A program made the position numbers and the translations under genes. DNA of 64,000 nucleotides from Chaetoderma sp. LZ-2023a. Its lineage: Eukaryota; Mollusca; Caudofoveata; Chaetodermatida; Chaetodermatidae. Below are positions 1 through 11,424 of the stretch, in pieces; position 1 is the first letter of the stretch; each line of letters begins with the position of its first letter. The stretch lies in the NCBI GenBank assembly GCA_034401795.1, contig CM067367.1, forward strand, positions 80,601,736-80,665,735, in the 5' to 3' direction. The notes under the pieces are model-generated. The model had not been told where the DNA came from. It searched no databases and worked only from the letters and a program-made list of their open reading frames with translations.

Positions 1-17
1 TGCAGACAGCCACTAAC

Positions 18-102
18 CTGCTTCCCAAAAGTCTTTAGCCGGTTTCCTGGCAGTTTTAATGATTGGTAACTCCTTACAAACATCTGCCATTAATCTGCTC
101 AT
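18..102 (-). CDS. INTS8: INTS8 exon (most 3' in window), CKELP region
   Basis: The exon reads MSRLMADVCKELP, followed later by AKDFWEA. This matches human INTS8 QLLAATCKELP and AKDLWEV closely. The acceptor is TTTATTTAG before ATGAGC and the donor is GCAG/GTTAGT. It starts in phase 0, as the preceding exon ends, and leaves one base for the next exon, which is outside the window. It encodes 28 complete codons. Confidence 0.9.
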
Positions 103-541
103 CTAAATAAACAAAGATATTTAGCAAAGGTAAGGTAGAAACATCAACTGATAAATTATTCTTAAAATGTCACATGCTGGATGGAGACAAATGGGCAAAA
201 TAATACACTATTCGAAAAATCACTAACAATTTCAATAAGAACGGGAATCTTGAAAACCATGTGACACCTCACAATTTTTCATAATGTCCAAGTAAATTAG
301 ATAAGCATCTTGGTAGAGCCTCCATTAAGAGATATCTAACCGACTGACTGACTAACTAAGTAACTAACTAACCTAACAAGTTTTTAAAGGGTGGGGCTGC
401 AACGATACTAAGGCAGGATAATTTAGATATACATCATAATGGACATTTATATTGACATTCGGATGGGCCAGTGGAGGGTGACTATGACAAACATATTATC
501 ATTATGCTATCAATATTCAGAGTTATTTCCTTCTGTCCTAC
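103..541 (-). other. INTS8 intron of 0.44 kb
   Basis: This short intron separates the two most 3' INTS8 exons. I see no gene, RNA or recognisable repeat in it beyond a short TAACTAAC-like run near 350-375. Confidence 0.7.
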
Positions 542-651
542 CTCAATATAGCCATTGCGTGAGTTATCCAGATTGCACATGTATTGCCAGTCTTTAATAT
601 TGAGCAGGAATGAAGAACAATGCTCCACGATCTCACCACTTGGCTGTAACT
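542..651 (-). CDS. INTS8: INTS8 exon, EIVEHCSSFLLN region
   Basis: The translation LQPSGEIVEHCSSFLLN aligns with human PLRQVIAEECVAFMLN. The acceptor is TTTTCAG and the donor is GAG/GTAGGA. The exon begins with two bases that complete the codon left by the exon at 15417-15624, and it ends in phase 0, which suits the exon at 18-102. It encodes 36 full codons. The intron upstream of it is 14.8 kb and contains DIRS copy A1. Confidence 0.88.
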
Positions 652-669
652 CTGAAAACCAGAAAAATA

Positions 670-689
670 TATAATAATAATAATAATAG
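670..689. repeat. (AAT)n microsatellite
   Basis: A short run of ATA/AAT triplets lies at the tail of the neighbouring LINE fragment, where such tails are common. Confidence 0.8.
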
Positions 690-1050
690 TACATTTTTAG
701 AGCGCTTAATCCATGCAACTGCATGCTCTAAGCGCTAACGCGCGTAAGTATTCTATGGATATGCTATTTGAAATAAATAGAATTTAAGATTGGATTTAAA
801 GATTTCTAAAGTTGATGAGTTTCTAATTTCATTTGGTAAGTTATTCCATTCGGTAGCTGCAGTGAAAGAGAAAGTTTTATGGCCATATGTTTTAGAGTTG
901 ACCTTAGGTACTTTTAGTAGATTTAGATTTGCAGATCTGAGAGAGCGACCAGGAATGTAAGGTTGTACAAGGTCAGAGAGATAGGCTGGTGCTGTGCCAG
1001 ATACACATTGGTATGTCAGACATAGTGTCTTAAAAGTTATTCTTTGCACA
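690..1050 (-). mobile_element. 3' end of a non-LTR retrotransposon (CR1/L2/Jockey-like)
   Basis: The minus-strand frame at 753-1049 encodes the C-terminal tail seen in many animal LINE polymerases. It contains 'APAYLSDLVQPYIPGRSLRS', then 'KTYGHKTFSFTAATEWNNLP' and a terminal 'FKSNLKFYLF'. Catalytic RT motifs are absent, so the copy is 5'-truncated. A GCGCTTAA-type 3' tail and the AAT microsatellite follow it. The exact clade is uncertain. Confidence 0.75.
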
Positions 1051-1282
1051 ATGGGGAGCCAATCTCAAACATGTGCCAGAAAACACCAGACTATTGATGT
1101 TAACACTTCACTGATCAAACCTGCCTCTGTAGTTGTCTTGAAAAATGTTATCTTTCACACCATGAGAAACACTTTTTTCAATTTGAAACGAACAAGTCCT
1201 TTCAACGGAAAATTTTCAAAAATATCTACATGTTTAATGTATATAATGCATATTGCACATTCCCATAGCCTCCCTTTAATGG

Positions 1283-1515
1283 AGGAATCTAGTTTATCCA
1301 TCAATCATATGGCATCATAATCAACTACGTGACACGTCATGAATGACATAGTTAAGTTCATCACGAATGCTTAATTGATGACGGACTAAGGCTTGTTGTA
1401 CGAATTGTATGTCTTTATTATTTAATAAACATGCGGTTGAATATTTTGAAACTAATTTTATCTCAAAACGTGCGAAGTGTGGGTGGAGCTTAGCTAAAGA
1501 TGTGCAAGGCATACA
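1283..1515. repeat. Interspersed repeat with 'AATTGATGACGGACTA' and 'GAGCTTAGCTAAAGATG'
   Basis: Parts of this stretch recur at 39415-39530 (ATTGATGACGGACTA) and 39880-39965 (GAGCTTAGCTAAAGATG). Related sequence occurs at 16400-16470 and, inverted, at 17950-18005. No coding capacity is seen. It appears to be a non-autonomous repeat of unknown class. Confidence 0.55.
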
Positions 1516-1848
1516 TAAAACGTGATTTCTCCATTAGATGTCCCGCTGATATATCAGCTCAAAATAAGAAAATTTATCAAATTTCTTTTTCACGCGTGAG
1601 ATGACATCCTTACCTCCCTAACACTCCTGATATATTAGTATATCGGCTCTAAATTCAATAATATTCAGAATTATAAACGGTTAGGTGCCCTTACTGCGCA
1701 GGTGGAATGTACACACTCATGTCAGACCCCACCTCTGCGTATGCACATACTGGTACTTCCGTTACTAAATATTGGCTGACATAGAAGCAACTATTCTAAC
1801 CCTAACCCAAAGGACCGGGCCTCCGTGGGGTGGTGAGGCCGGGATCCT

Positions 1849-1945
1849 GTTAGGGAGGTAAGTATGTCATCCCACTCGTGAAAAAGAAATTTGATAAATT
1901 TTCTTATTTCACATCATGAGCACATACTTACCTCCCTAACACGCT
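1849..1945. repeat. Internal complementary region of DIRS A1
   Basis: The stretch contains the reverse complement of the left element end (GAAAAAGAAATTTGATAAAT...) followed directly by the complement of the right end (ATTTCACATCATGAG). This is the head-to-tail terminus junction expected of a DIRS ICR. It is flanked by GGGAGGTAAGTAT and its complement. Confidence 0.8.
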
Positions 1946-2433
1946 TTATAAAAAGCCAGAATTTTAACGTAAATTTGGCGGGAGGGAGGCAAGGTCCTAA
2001 AACCAGTTCACCCTCGAAGAGACTAGCTCTTTGAATTTTCAAGATTTAAAACAACTGAAACTGTGTCTGAAACACAAACAGGAATAGAATTTTGCATCGG
2101 ATAATCGACCGATGAAGAGAGATTGATCAAAAGGTAAATGTGCTCCCCCCTACCCTCTTTCTGAGGAAGGTTAGGAAAAAACGCTGCTCTAAATGACTAG
2201 CACATTCTCTAATACATTAACCATCACCATATTAAATAATAACATGACACAACCAACAAGACAAAAAACAAAATGGTCACATATACTGACCTTTGATGTC
2301 TTGAGCGCGGAAATCATCTTCCCCCATACGGATGAAGAGAATGTAACCGGAAATAGTAGCGATTCGCTACTAACAAATGTGATATTTGTAAATAGCAGAG
2401 GAGGAAAACTAATTACAAATAAATACCTCTGCA

Positions 2434-3421
2434 TTATTTTCTGTGGACTGAGACGGCGAGCGGGTTGGAAGTGTCACAGAGATAATAATCGGTAAAACTC
2501 GACTCACAGTGCCACTGGGCTACTGACATAATGTAAACAGGACACCATGCTTTAGCAACAGCATCATATCTGGTTAAGGCAGGTAAAATTATAGGTTGAC
2601 CCGAATATTTTAAAGATTGATTCTTAGCCAAGAAATTCAATCTCGGTAGAGGCATAAGGCCTTCACCTGTAACTATATAACGGTCATGCTCAGCAGACAC
2701 ACCATGAATTTCACTTCTGCGTCTGGCTGAAGCTACCGCAGTTAAAAATACAGTTTTAAGTGTCAATAATTTGATAGAAATAGCAAAAGATTTATCACTC
2801 AAAACTTGAAGAACCAGAGAAAGACTCCATGACGGTGTCTGTGGAGGATTTCTTGGTCTAAGATTGCCCATACCTTTGATAAGAGTATTTAGAACACATA
2901 TTTCATCACTTCCCCTCTTTGCCAAGCAAGGGATAACAGGAATTAATGCTGATTTATATCCAGCAATAGAATTAGGTTTAAGACTATAGGCATCATACAG
3001 GTGAGAGAAAATCAGCCACTACCTGAATAGATGCATCTCCTTGAGCATCATTCTGCAAATCTGTTGGTTTTATAATTACATGTATATGCTCTGAAGGTTG
3101 ACCCCTTCTTGCTCTAGCCATAAAATGGGCTGCTTGCTCAGAAAAGCCATCCTTAATTGCAGATTTTTTGACAACATCCATGCAGTTAATTGAAACATTG
3201 ACGGATTGTTGTGAAGGGTCTTGCCCTGGAAGATAATATTGCCCATCAGAGGCAGAGGAACCGGATTGCAGACCAGAAGGTCCAGCAGATCCGTAAACCA
3301 TGATCGGCTTGGCCAATTCGGGGCGATCAGAAGAACTTGGCATTCCTCCTGTTTGATTTTCTGAAGAATCCTTGGAATCTGGTTTGTTGGAGGGTATGTT
3401 TATGCATACATTCCCTTCCAA
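2434..3421 (-). pseudogene. A1 tyrosine recombinase remnant
   Basis: Fragments of the DIRS recombinase are recognisable: 'FSEQAAHFMARARRG' in 2993-3421, then 'SARRRSEIHGVSAEHDR' and 'SVAQWHCESSFTDYYL' in 2434-2925. After 'AKAWCPV' the sequence jumps straight to 'YIMSVAQWH'. Compared with A2 this removes roughly 100 residues, including the HxxR catalytic motif. A frameshift separates the two pieces. The enzyme cannot be functional. Confidence 0.82.
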
Positions 3422-5062
3422 CTGCTAGCTCGCACATCTATTGCGCTTGGATCTGGAATCGGAGAAACGTACATCGTCATCTTGGCATTCTTCTTCATTG
3501 CGAATAAATCTATGTTGGGTTTCCCCTCATGGTTGAACAGAGTATCCGCCACACATTGATTTAGTTGCCATTCCGTAGGCAGAATGCTCATCCTTCGGCT
3601 CAATGAGTCTGCGAATAGATTCAGCCTTCCCGGAATATGAACTGCTTTCAAGGTGATCATATGATCCATGCACCAGCAAAGCAGTTTCCATGTCATCATA
3701 CAGAGACTGGGTGACTTCGTTCCGCCCTGGCGGTTTATGTAAGTCACTACTGTTGAGTTGTCTGAATGTATCAACACAAACTTCCCTCCACTTCCTTTAT
3801 GAAGAGTTTGAGGCCTAGGATTACAGCTCGTAATTCTAGCATATTGATATGCTCCTTTGACTGATCCAGATTCCAAAGCCCTGATATTGTGCCTTCTTCC
3901 AGGCAAGCTCCCCATCCCTCAAACATCGTTACTTGAGGGTGGGGAGGGGTCAGCATGACCCCCACCAAGAGATTCCCTCTCCATCCACCACTGAAGGTGA
4001 TGAATGAGAGGATCCAACACTTGAATGCGCAAGTCCAGTGATCCTGAACTCTGTGTCCACTGAGTCATGAGAAACAGCTGAATCGGCCGCCTGCACAAGG
4101 CCGTCTGAGGAATGACTGGTTTCATTGAAACCATCAGACCTAGCATTCTCAGATAGACTTGTGCTAGAATATAACGACTGCTGCAAACCAAATGAAAGCA
4201 CGTGAGGTTCGACACTCTCTCTTGGGATGGGTAAACGTATCCTATTTCCAGATCAAAGAACATACCCAGGTAAACAAACTTCTGGGATGGAGTCAGCTCT
4301 GACTTTTGAAAATTGATTATCCAGCCTAAATCGGTGAGAGGTTTCAAAACTATCTCCAGATTTGCTGTCAAGCTTTCTGGGTTGTGCGCCTTTAGCAACC
4401 AGTTGTCTATGTAAGTGTGGACCGCTATAGTTCTCCTGCGGAGGAAAGCTATGATAGCAAGGACCACTCAAGTGAAGACCCTCGGAGCCGTCGAAATTCC
4501 GAATGGGAGAACTTTGAATTCCCATTGGCATCCCTGAAAAGCAAATCTCCGGAACTGACGAAAACTCCTTGCAATGGGAATGTGGAAATAAGCGTCATTC
4601 AGATCTATTGAAGCTGTCCACATCCCCTTCTCTAACCTCAACAACACTGATTTTATTGTTTCCATTTTGAAACTTGGTGTGTCTATAAACTTGTTTAGAG
4701 GTTTGAGGTTGAGAAGAAACACAGTTGAATAGAAGCCTGGGCAATCTTGCGCCGGTTGAATTGCTTCTTTTAGGATTAGGGATTCTATCTCCTCTTCTAT
4801 GCACAACCGCTTGTCTGGATCTCTTGGAATTTGAGTCCAGACCGGTACCAGGGACAAATGCAATGGCGGACCTATTATCCATTCTGGACTGTATCCGTGC
4901 GAAAGTCATTGAAAGACTAAGCGGTCCTGAATTAACTGCTCCCACTCCTGAATGTGGAAAGTCAACCGACCTCCCACTGGTGCACCTAGGGGTAGCAGGT
5001 TGCACATAAATTCTAGAAGCGGGCATGTCTCTGGTACGTGTGACAACACCAGAGTGGTACAT
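3400..5062 (-). pseudogene. A1 reverse transcriptase/RNase H remnant
   Basis: RT motifs are split over frames: 'MWTASIDLNDAYFHIPIARS' and 'FGISTAPRVFT' in 4468-4863, then 'HTYIDNWLLKAHN' in 3919-4467. The catalytic YIDD box therefore reads YIDN. The RNase H segment with 'SDNSTVVTYINRQGGTKSP' and 'IPGRLNLFADSLSRR' is in 3400-3915. Multiple frameshifts make it a pseudogene. Confidence 0.82.
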
Positions 5063-5079
5063 GTACCTGTGGTAACCGA

Positions 5080-6570
5080 AAATTCTTTTAGGCCATCAGG
5101 CCCAGTTACCACGCGCTGCCCCCCGCACGCCGCGCCCAGCGCCACGCGCACCTCAGTGCCCGGGCGGCTGGCTGGCTGCGCTTGGAGCGCTGGCTGACGT
5201 ACACGCGGCCGGCGAGGTTTCCGACCCTGACTGGCCTGCTGGCCTCTGACACTGCCAGCACCGCCACAAGCGTACTGCTGTCGAACAGCCGAGGGCTGAA
5301 CACGCATGTGTTCTCTGCACAACACTTCAAATTGTGCATGCAGCGCCCTCTGGTTGTTGACCAAGTTCACTGTCTCTTGGACGTGCCAACAACCCTCATC
5401 TCCAAACAGACCAGGGCCTGCCATTGGCACTTGCACTTTGTCACCGACCTATGTAGTCAAACAGTCCAATGCCAGGTTGATAGCATCCTGGATGGCTCGT
5501 TTGACTGTCAATAGACTAGGCTGCTGGTGAACCGAGACCGCTACTACCCTTGATAGCAGTTGAGAGACATGAGACAGCGTGCTGATTGCTGCTCGCGAAC
5601 TCTTCTCGATATCATGCAGTGCTCCCGTGTCAGCACGAGAGCCTGGCCGCGTGTCTTCACCCAGAACGGCGTGGTCGCCTGCGCTCAGTCTGGGTGCTAG
5701 ACCATACCCAGTGTACTGATTGGCAGTCACTTGACAACGTCTAGCAACCTCGCGGGGGGGGGGGGGGTTCGCGAGGCGACCTTTCGGTCTAATTGACTCC
5801 TCTGCTGCAACGAACATATCTATGATATGTGCTCTGCATACGGCAGAGATTGAGCCGAGGTGGCCAATGGTTTAGCCTGTAACCATGCCCACAGGTTACT
5901 GGTGGCCATTTCATCCACGGAGCTCTGGTCTGACAGCGAGGAGCCACACGCATGCATCAGACCAGTCTTGGTCCGTGGCTACCTCCGAATTGCCGATGAC
6001 CAGCGCTCCCTCGTCATCTTCAATGGCATTCGCAGGTGGGGCCGTGGAGAAGGCTACAGATGTACCCAACTGGCCGGGGAATGCATACGCGAGGGTTGGC
6101 ATGACATTCTCCACGGGCAGGCCATGCACCGGGGCCACGCTCGTGTGAGGGGCATAAGCCATACTAGAGGGCTCCGGGTCATCCGTATAAGATTCCACGG
6201 CTAAGCGTGGTATATTATACTGGCGGCCGTCCGCTCCAAATCGGCCTACAGGTTGAATCATGAAAGGAAAGAAAGCTAACCCAGACTGACCAGGAGAAGG
6301 CTGATGACGAGGGTACTCCGCAAAGCATGTCAAGCATCCAACTTCTCGGAGGCCTTCTTCTTACCCTTCTCCTCCTTCCTCACCCTCTTGCCGTCCTCTG
6401 CCATCATATTCGCCTGATTACAGATGAATTCAGCGGTTAGATTCCCCCACCCACTCTTTAAAAATAGCACATTTGTTAGAAAGTCTACAATCGGTGCAAG
6501 ATGGGCATAGGTGGGGGAAGAATCTTGCCCTAAGATGCTTCAGACAAGACAGACATGATGACTTCTGCAA
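5080..6570 (-). pseudogene. A1 gag remnant with N-terminal Cys/His cluster
   Basis: Pieces in 4906-5436, 5449-5817 and 5911-6333 align with the A3 Gag (for example 'AEESIRPKGRLANP' and 'VARRCQV'). The minus strand at about 6440-6550 encodes C-x2-C-x10-H-x-C-x2-C-x2-C-x5-C, the same cluster as in the other copies, but the last Cys is replaced (A-I-F follows). A G/C homopolymer at 5756-5767 disrupts the frame. Confidence 0.75.
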
Positions 6571-7741
6571 AGGTAGACATACGAAGAGAATGAGTATTTT
6601 AGTTTGTTAAAGTTTAAATTAAAAAAAAGCCTCAAGAGAGAAGACAACCACTTTAATTACTGACAACCCCGAAGGGACAGATGTCTCCATAAAAAAATAA
6701 GGAATAAAAAACACAGCCAGGGATAACATGAGAAGACATTCATAACATACAATGATAATGACATCAAGGAAAAGGGAAAAAACTGGCTGATTATGACATA
6801 AAAAAAGGGGAAGAGATATCAGATTATGAATGCAAGAAATACCTAGGACTACATACATTCATCACTCAAGAATAATATAATACCATAATTATATATCTGA
6901 GAACCCATGCACAACCAGAGAGAATACAGTGCAAGAAGGATGGCAGCAAAAATTTATAAAAATTTTGAATAATTAGCTGCCATAACTAATGAACTCCCTT
7001 ATCCTGAGCACAGATAAACCATCCTCTTGTGCAGAAATCATGTCCATACCATCCGCCGAGTCTGTAGAGTCTGATGAAGGGGATGGGACAAAAGGAGGGA
7101 GATATTTTTCGTTTAATATCTCTGACCCTTAGACATATCAGATGACGTGATCAACCTCTGAGTGAAGAACAGGAGCTCTACCATCCTAAGATGAGCCTGT
7201 GGACACAAAGACACATGGGATTAGTAGAACTTAGGCGCTGGGATAATTTAACAAGGATTCCCAGTGCCTAAACACGCGCTAACGCCAGGTTGGCCGCGAA
7301 TGAAAACCGGTAACATAAAAGGTACAAGTCTTAAATAATATATGGAACAATATCACCTTAATGGATGATGAGGCAGACTCCTCTGATGCTTTGGATTTAG
7401 TCATAGTGAAATGGATGAAAGAAAATGAATGAAAATTCAACAAGATAGAGCTTGGAATTGTTTTCAATGTTGCTGACAATATATTAGAAAACGGAAGTAC
7501 CAGTATGTGCATGCGCAAAGGTGGGGTCTGACATGTGTATGACTGTGTACATTCCACCTGCCCAGTAAGGGCACCTAACTTTTTATAATTCTGAATATTA
7601 TTGAATTTAGAGCCGATATACTTATATCAAGTGTTAGGAAGGTAAGTATGTTCTCATGATGTGAAAAGGCAGACTCCTTAACCCCTCTTGTATCAACAAA
7701 GTGCTCAAAATGCTACCCATATCATTTACCCCTTTAATGAT

Positions 7742-8000
7742 CAGGGGGCAGTTTCACAAAGGTGCGTAAGTACGATATTGGACATAAATATGGTGCAAGT
7801 ACGGTAGGGGGCGTAAATCGGGTTTCACGAAAAGCGCGTAACTTACGCGGGGGCATAAATACGGTCGTAACTTACGCGTGCTGAGACCCACGCATAAGTT
7901 AGACGAATACGTCTAACTCAGAACATCACGTTCAGAATCTCGTTTTCCAGCGTACACGGCGAGTATTCGCGAGAGGCTAATTAGGTCAACATTTAGGTTG
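7742..8000. repeat. Terminal-repeat-like sequence 'CAGTTTCACAAAGGTGCG'
   Basis: The stretch starts with GGGGGCAGTTTCACAAAGGTGCGTAAG and is rich in CGTAACTTACGC-type words. The reverse complement of its start occurs at about 14140-14170 and again at about 15160-15190. It is probably a terminal inverted repeat of a DNA transposon. No transposase is seen. Confidence 0.5.
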
Positions 8001-8004
8001 GGAA

Positions 8005-8930
8005 CACGTTTTAAAATTAGATCTGTTTATTCATATCTATTTCTTTTGTGCACTTTGGAACTTCGCACATTTCCAGAATGCATTGCTATCGACACAAACA
8101 GATCATCACTGAAAGGTTTGCCGTTACTATATACCGTAATTTAAGCTGCCAAAATGAGTCACCAGTTTTCGAATATCCCTATCGCTGTTCTGATAGAGCT
8201 CATATCTTCTGCCCCGCCTCGCTTCAAACATGTCAAAGCTTCGATAAAAGTAGAGGCAATATTTTGTTGTTTGAAATAATCGAGCCATCGTCCTCTAAAA
8301 ATTATGCTTCAAATCCAGGATTTAATTTAATCGATAAAACCTGTCTATTATGACCACCTAGGATCACAGAGTAACTGTCAGAATATGAATAGTAAATCGA
8401 GCCAAGGCTCAAGTGTATGCCCTAGGTGACATCATGCAAATGTTAAAATTGTTGACAGACAAACTGCCAGACCTGTGTACACACTAGTAAAGTTTTTCCG
8501 GTATGGCTGCCTTGAAATTAAAATATTCCTCAAGGGAAAGGTTTAACCCTTTAATGGCATGGTTCATAGACAAGTATACAGAAAGTCTGGGGAAGTGTGG
8601 AATTATAAGAAACCAATATATTCAGGCCATGAAAATTATGCAAAATTTAATATTTTCTCCTACAGCTTTTGAAAATGTATGGGAAAATAAAATATTGTCA
8701 GATGTGATTCTCATTTGCAAAATAATGTAGATAATAATCAAAATATTAATGATCTGCGCTACAAATTTCATAATTTTTCTGAAAAGTTTGGCAGCTTTCA
8801 TATGGACACAGATTTGAGACATAAAATGGGACTAGAAGTAGATTAATTAGGTCTGGAAAAGGTATAGAAAAAGTATGGAATTTCATTCTGCAGAAGATGT
8901 ATGAACCCTGTAATGAGAAAATGTAGTCAA
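8005..8930. other. Intron stretch without a recognisable feature
   Basis: This is AT-rich intronic sequence. The short open frames here (8048-8353, 8503-8730) lack recognisable domains, and I see no splice-compatible match to INTS8. Confidence 0.5.
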
Positions 8931-8934
8931 GAAA

Positions 8935-9815
8935 AAAAATTGTCCCATAGAAAAAATCCATTTGCAGGCCCATGAGAAGACTATTTTTGACAACTTATCA
9001 CTGAAATGACAGACTGGCTTGATGATTTAGCCAGTCATTCCCGTGATAGGATTTCAAGAATAGCATTCTCTTGGTCTGCAAATGGATTATACATTGCCCC
9101 ATAGAAAATGCCCATTTGCAGACCATGAGAAGACTATTTTTGACAACTTAACACCGGAATAACTGGCTTGGTGATTGAACCAATCATTGTAGTGATAAGA
9201 TTTCAAAAATAGCATTCGTTTGGTCTGCAGATGGATATACATTGCCCTATAGAAAATATCCATTTACAGACAGTGAGAAGACTATTTTTGACAACTTACC
9301 ACTGGAAAGACTGCTTTGTGCTTGAGCCAATCATGGCAGTGATAAAATTTCAAAAATAACATTCTCTTGGTCTGCAAATGGATTATACATTGGCCCATAG
9401 AAAATTTCCATTTGCGGACAGTGAGAAGACTATTTTTGACAACTTACCACTGGAATGACTGCTTGGTTCTTGAGCCAATCAGGGCAGTGATAAAATTTCA
9501 AAAATAGTATTCTTTTGGTCTACAAATGGATTATACATTGCCCATAGAAAATTTCCATTTGCAGACCATGAGAAGACTATTTTTGACAACTTAACACTGG
9601 AATAACTGGCTTGGTGATTGAGCCAATCATTCCAGTGATAAGATTTCAAATATAGCATTCTCTTGGTCTGCGGATGGATATACATTGTCACATAGAAAAT
9701 TTCCATTTACAGACCATGAGAAGACTATTTTTGACAACTTACCACTATTATGACTGGCTTGGTGATTGAGCCAATCATTCCAGTGATAAGATTCCAAGAA
9801 TAGCATTCTCTTTGA
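8935..9815. repeat. Tandem array, about six units of 147-153 bp
   Basis: The word GAGAAGACTATTTTTGACAA recurs at about 8973, 9127, 9274, 9421, 9569 and 9717. The spacing is close to 147-148 bp after the first interval of about 153. Each unit has a 'GGCTTGGTGATTGAGCCAATCA'-type core and paired flanks (CCATTTGCAGACCATGAGAAGAC versus TCTTGGTCTGCAAATGG). It therefore derives from the hairpin MITE found elsewhere in the window. Confidence 0.85.
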
Positions 9816-11420
9816 CTGCAATTCCAGGGCGGCCAACTGGTGAATAATATATTATATGATTCAAAACTACTTTTCTTTTCTTTTGCAGCCTGTGCCAGGG
9901 TGATGAGTGTGCACCAAATCAATGTCTAGTATAACAGATAGGCCTTGCAATGAGATGCATTCTGTGATTTCTTCTTCATCACTCTTAAATAACTGGATGC
10001 AGTAAATGGAATAACATCTGTAATACCAGTACCAAATTCCCAAGACATTCTCAGTCAATCTCAGAATGACAAACACACACCTGTGATGGATGTGACCACG
10101 GTGTTTCTAAAGACAGTTTTCAAAGTCTCATACATACTTGGTATTAACAACACACTCTGATAATTACAGTTCATTACATCAATAATCATATTTAAAGCAA
10201 AATACTGTATTTATTGAATGAGTTAAAACGAAGAAATTCAGTTTTAGTGATTGAAGTTTTTATTTAACCCTTATGTCAAGTTATGACAATGATTTCAAAA
10301 TAGTTAATTGTTGCAGAACCAGTAGTTAATAAGACTGGCATATATTGTTTAAAGAGTAGGATGGCCTAGATGTTAAACAAGTAATCTTGGGTTAGTGTCT
10401 AAATACACATATTGTGTACAGTCACTAATGTACCTGGCCGTACTCAGTTATTTTTGTCAGTAGACACAATGAGGACTGAAAATTGGATATAAGAATCTAA
10501 AATTACACCAGTCGTCAATCTACCAGTTTATACAGAATATGAATTCTGTACTTGATGAATGAAAAATTGTGGTTTTCTAACTCAGTCATGAGTATCATTC
10601 ATCAAATACAGAATTCACATGCTGTATGAACTGGTAATTGGAGATCTGTAATTCTGATCATAAGTTTCATACTTCTGGTCAAAAGTGTTACATTTTGACC
10701 TGCGATTTCCATATTTGCCGCTAAAATATATACATCTCTGTCCAAATATTTTGGTTTTAATCTTAAATTACCTCATTTCAAGAAAAAAAATTTCTGACCA
10801 AAATGTGTATTTTTCAGCCAAAATGGGTTTTGAAATTTATTTTCAAGTATTCTGATTCAAATACTGAGGTTCCAGGTGAGCGATATAATCTCCAGGGTGT
10901 TTCTTTGTTGGTAATTTATGAAAATATCATATCCATTATTTTGCATGGTGATGATACTTTATAATTTATTTTATTTTGATCCTTCTTAAATTACAACTAC
11001 ATGACAAATGCTATAAAGCAACACAAATTTATCCAACTTAACAGTTTATCACTCAAGCCGGCCCAAACAGTGGTACTGAGAAATGGCCATTGGTAGACCA
11101 AAGCAGACTATTTTTAAAATTCTGGCATTGGAATGACTTGTATTGCTATGAAACACTGGAGAAATTGACTAAATGGTTTAGTCATGCAAAATCATGATGC
11201 CCAATGAAATGTCATATCCAGGCTAGATTGAAAGATTCAACCAATGACATGCACAATACTGCTACTGCATTTGAGCAAGGTGCCAGAGTGAAATATGTCA
11301 TCAGATACAATAAGTAGATGCTGGTAAATTAGCATCATGCATTTATAGCATGAGTGTCTTTCCCATTGACTCTGGAAGATAAGTATCATCTGAAACATAA
11401 ACAAAACATGTTTTAAATAA
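9816..11420. other. Intron stretch, one uncertain open frame
   Basis: A minus-strand frame at 9867-10076 (69 residues) is preceded by a CACAG sequence. Its translation does not match INTS8, and its phase does not fit the flanking exons, so I do not call it a gene. A hairpin-MITE-like fragment lies near 11060-11135. Otherwise nothing is recognised. Confidence 0.4.
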
Positions 11421-11424
11421 TTAT

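Larger units (their letters stand above)
1562..7666 (-). mobile_element. DIRS family A copy A1, decayed
   Basis: This is a complete but degenerate DIRS-type element. The left inverted terminal repeat (1562-1765) is complementary to the right one (7490-7666), and an ICR lies at 1849-1945. In minus-strand order it carries gag remnants (about 6560 down to 5100), RT/RNase H remnants (about 5060-3400) and tyrosine recombinase remnants (about 3400-2434). Many frameshifts and an internal recombinase deletion make it non-coding. It sits in the 14.8-kb INTS8 intron, in the same orientation as the gene. It is clearly more diverged than A2 and A3, so it is older or a separate subfamily. Confidence 0.88.

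Noticed and set aside
2193..2495. Plus-strand 100-residue frame
   Set aside because: Lies in the 3' non-coding and recombinase end of the decayed DIRS A1 copy; no domain.
8935..9815. CRISPR-like array
   Set aside because: Units are about 147 bp with no unique spacers, and the sequence is eukaryotic and related to a dispersed MITE.
9867..10076. Possible INTS8 exon after an AG acceptor
   Set aside because: The translation does not resemble INTS8, the phase does not fit the neighbouring exons, and the exon at 15417-15624 joins correctly to 542-651.
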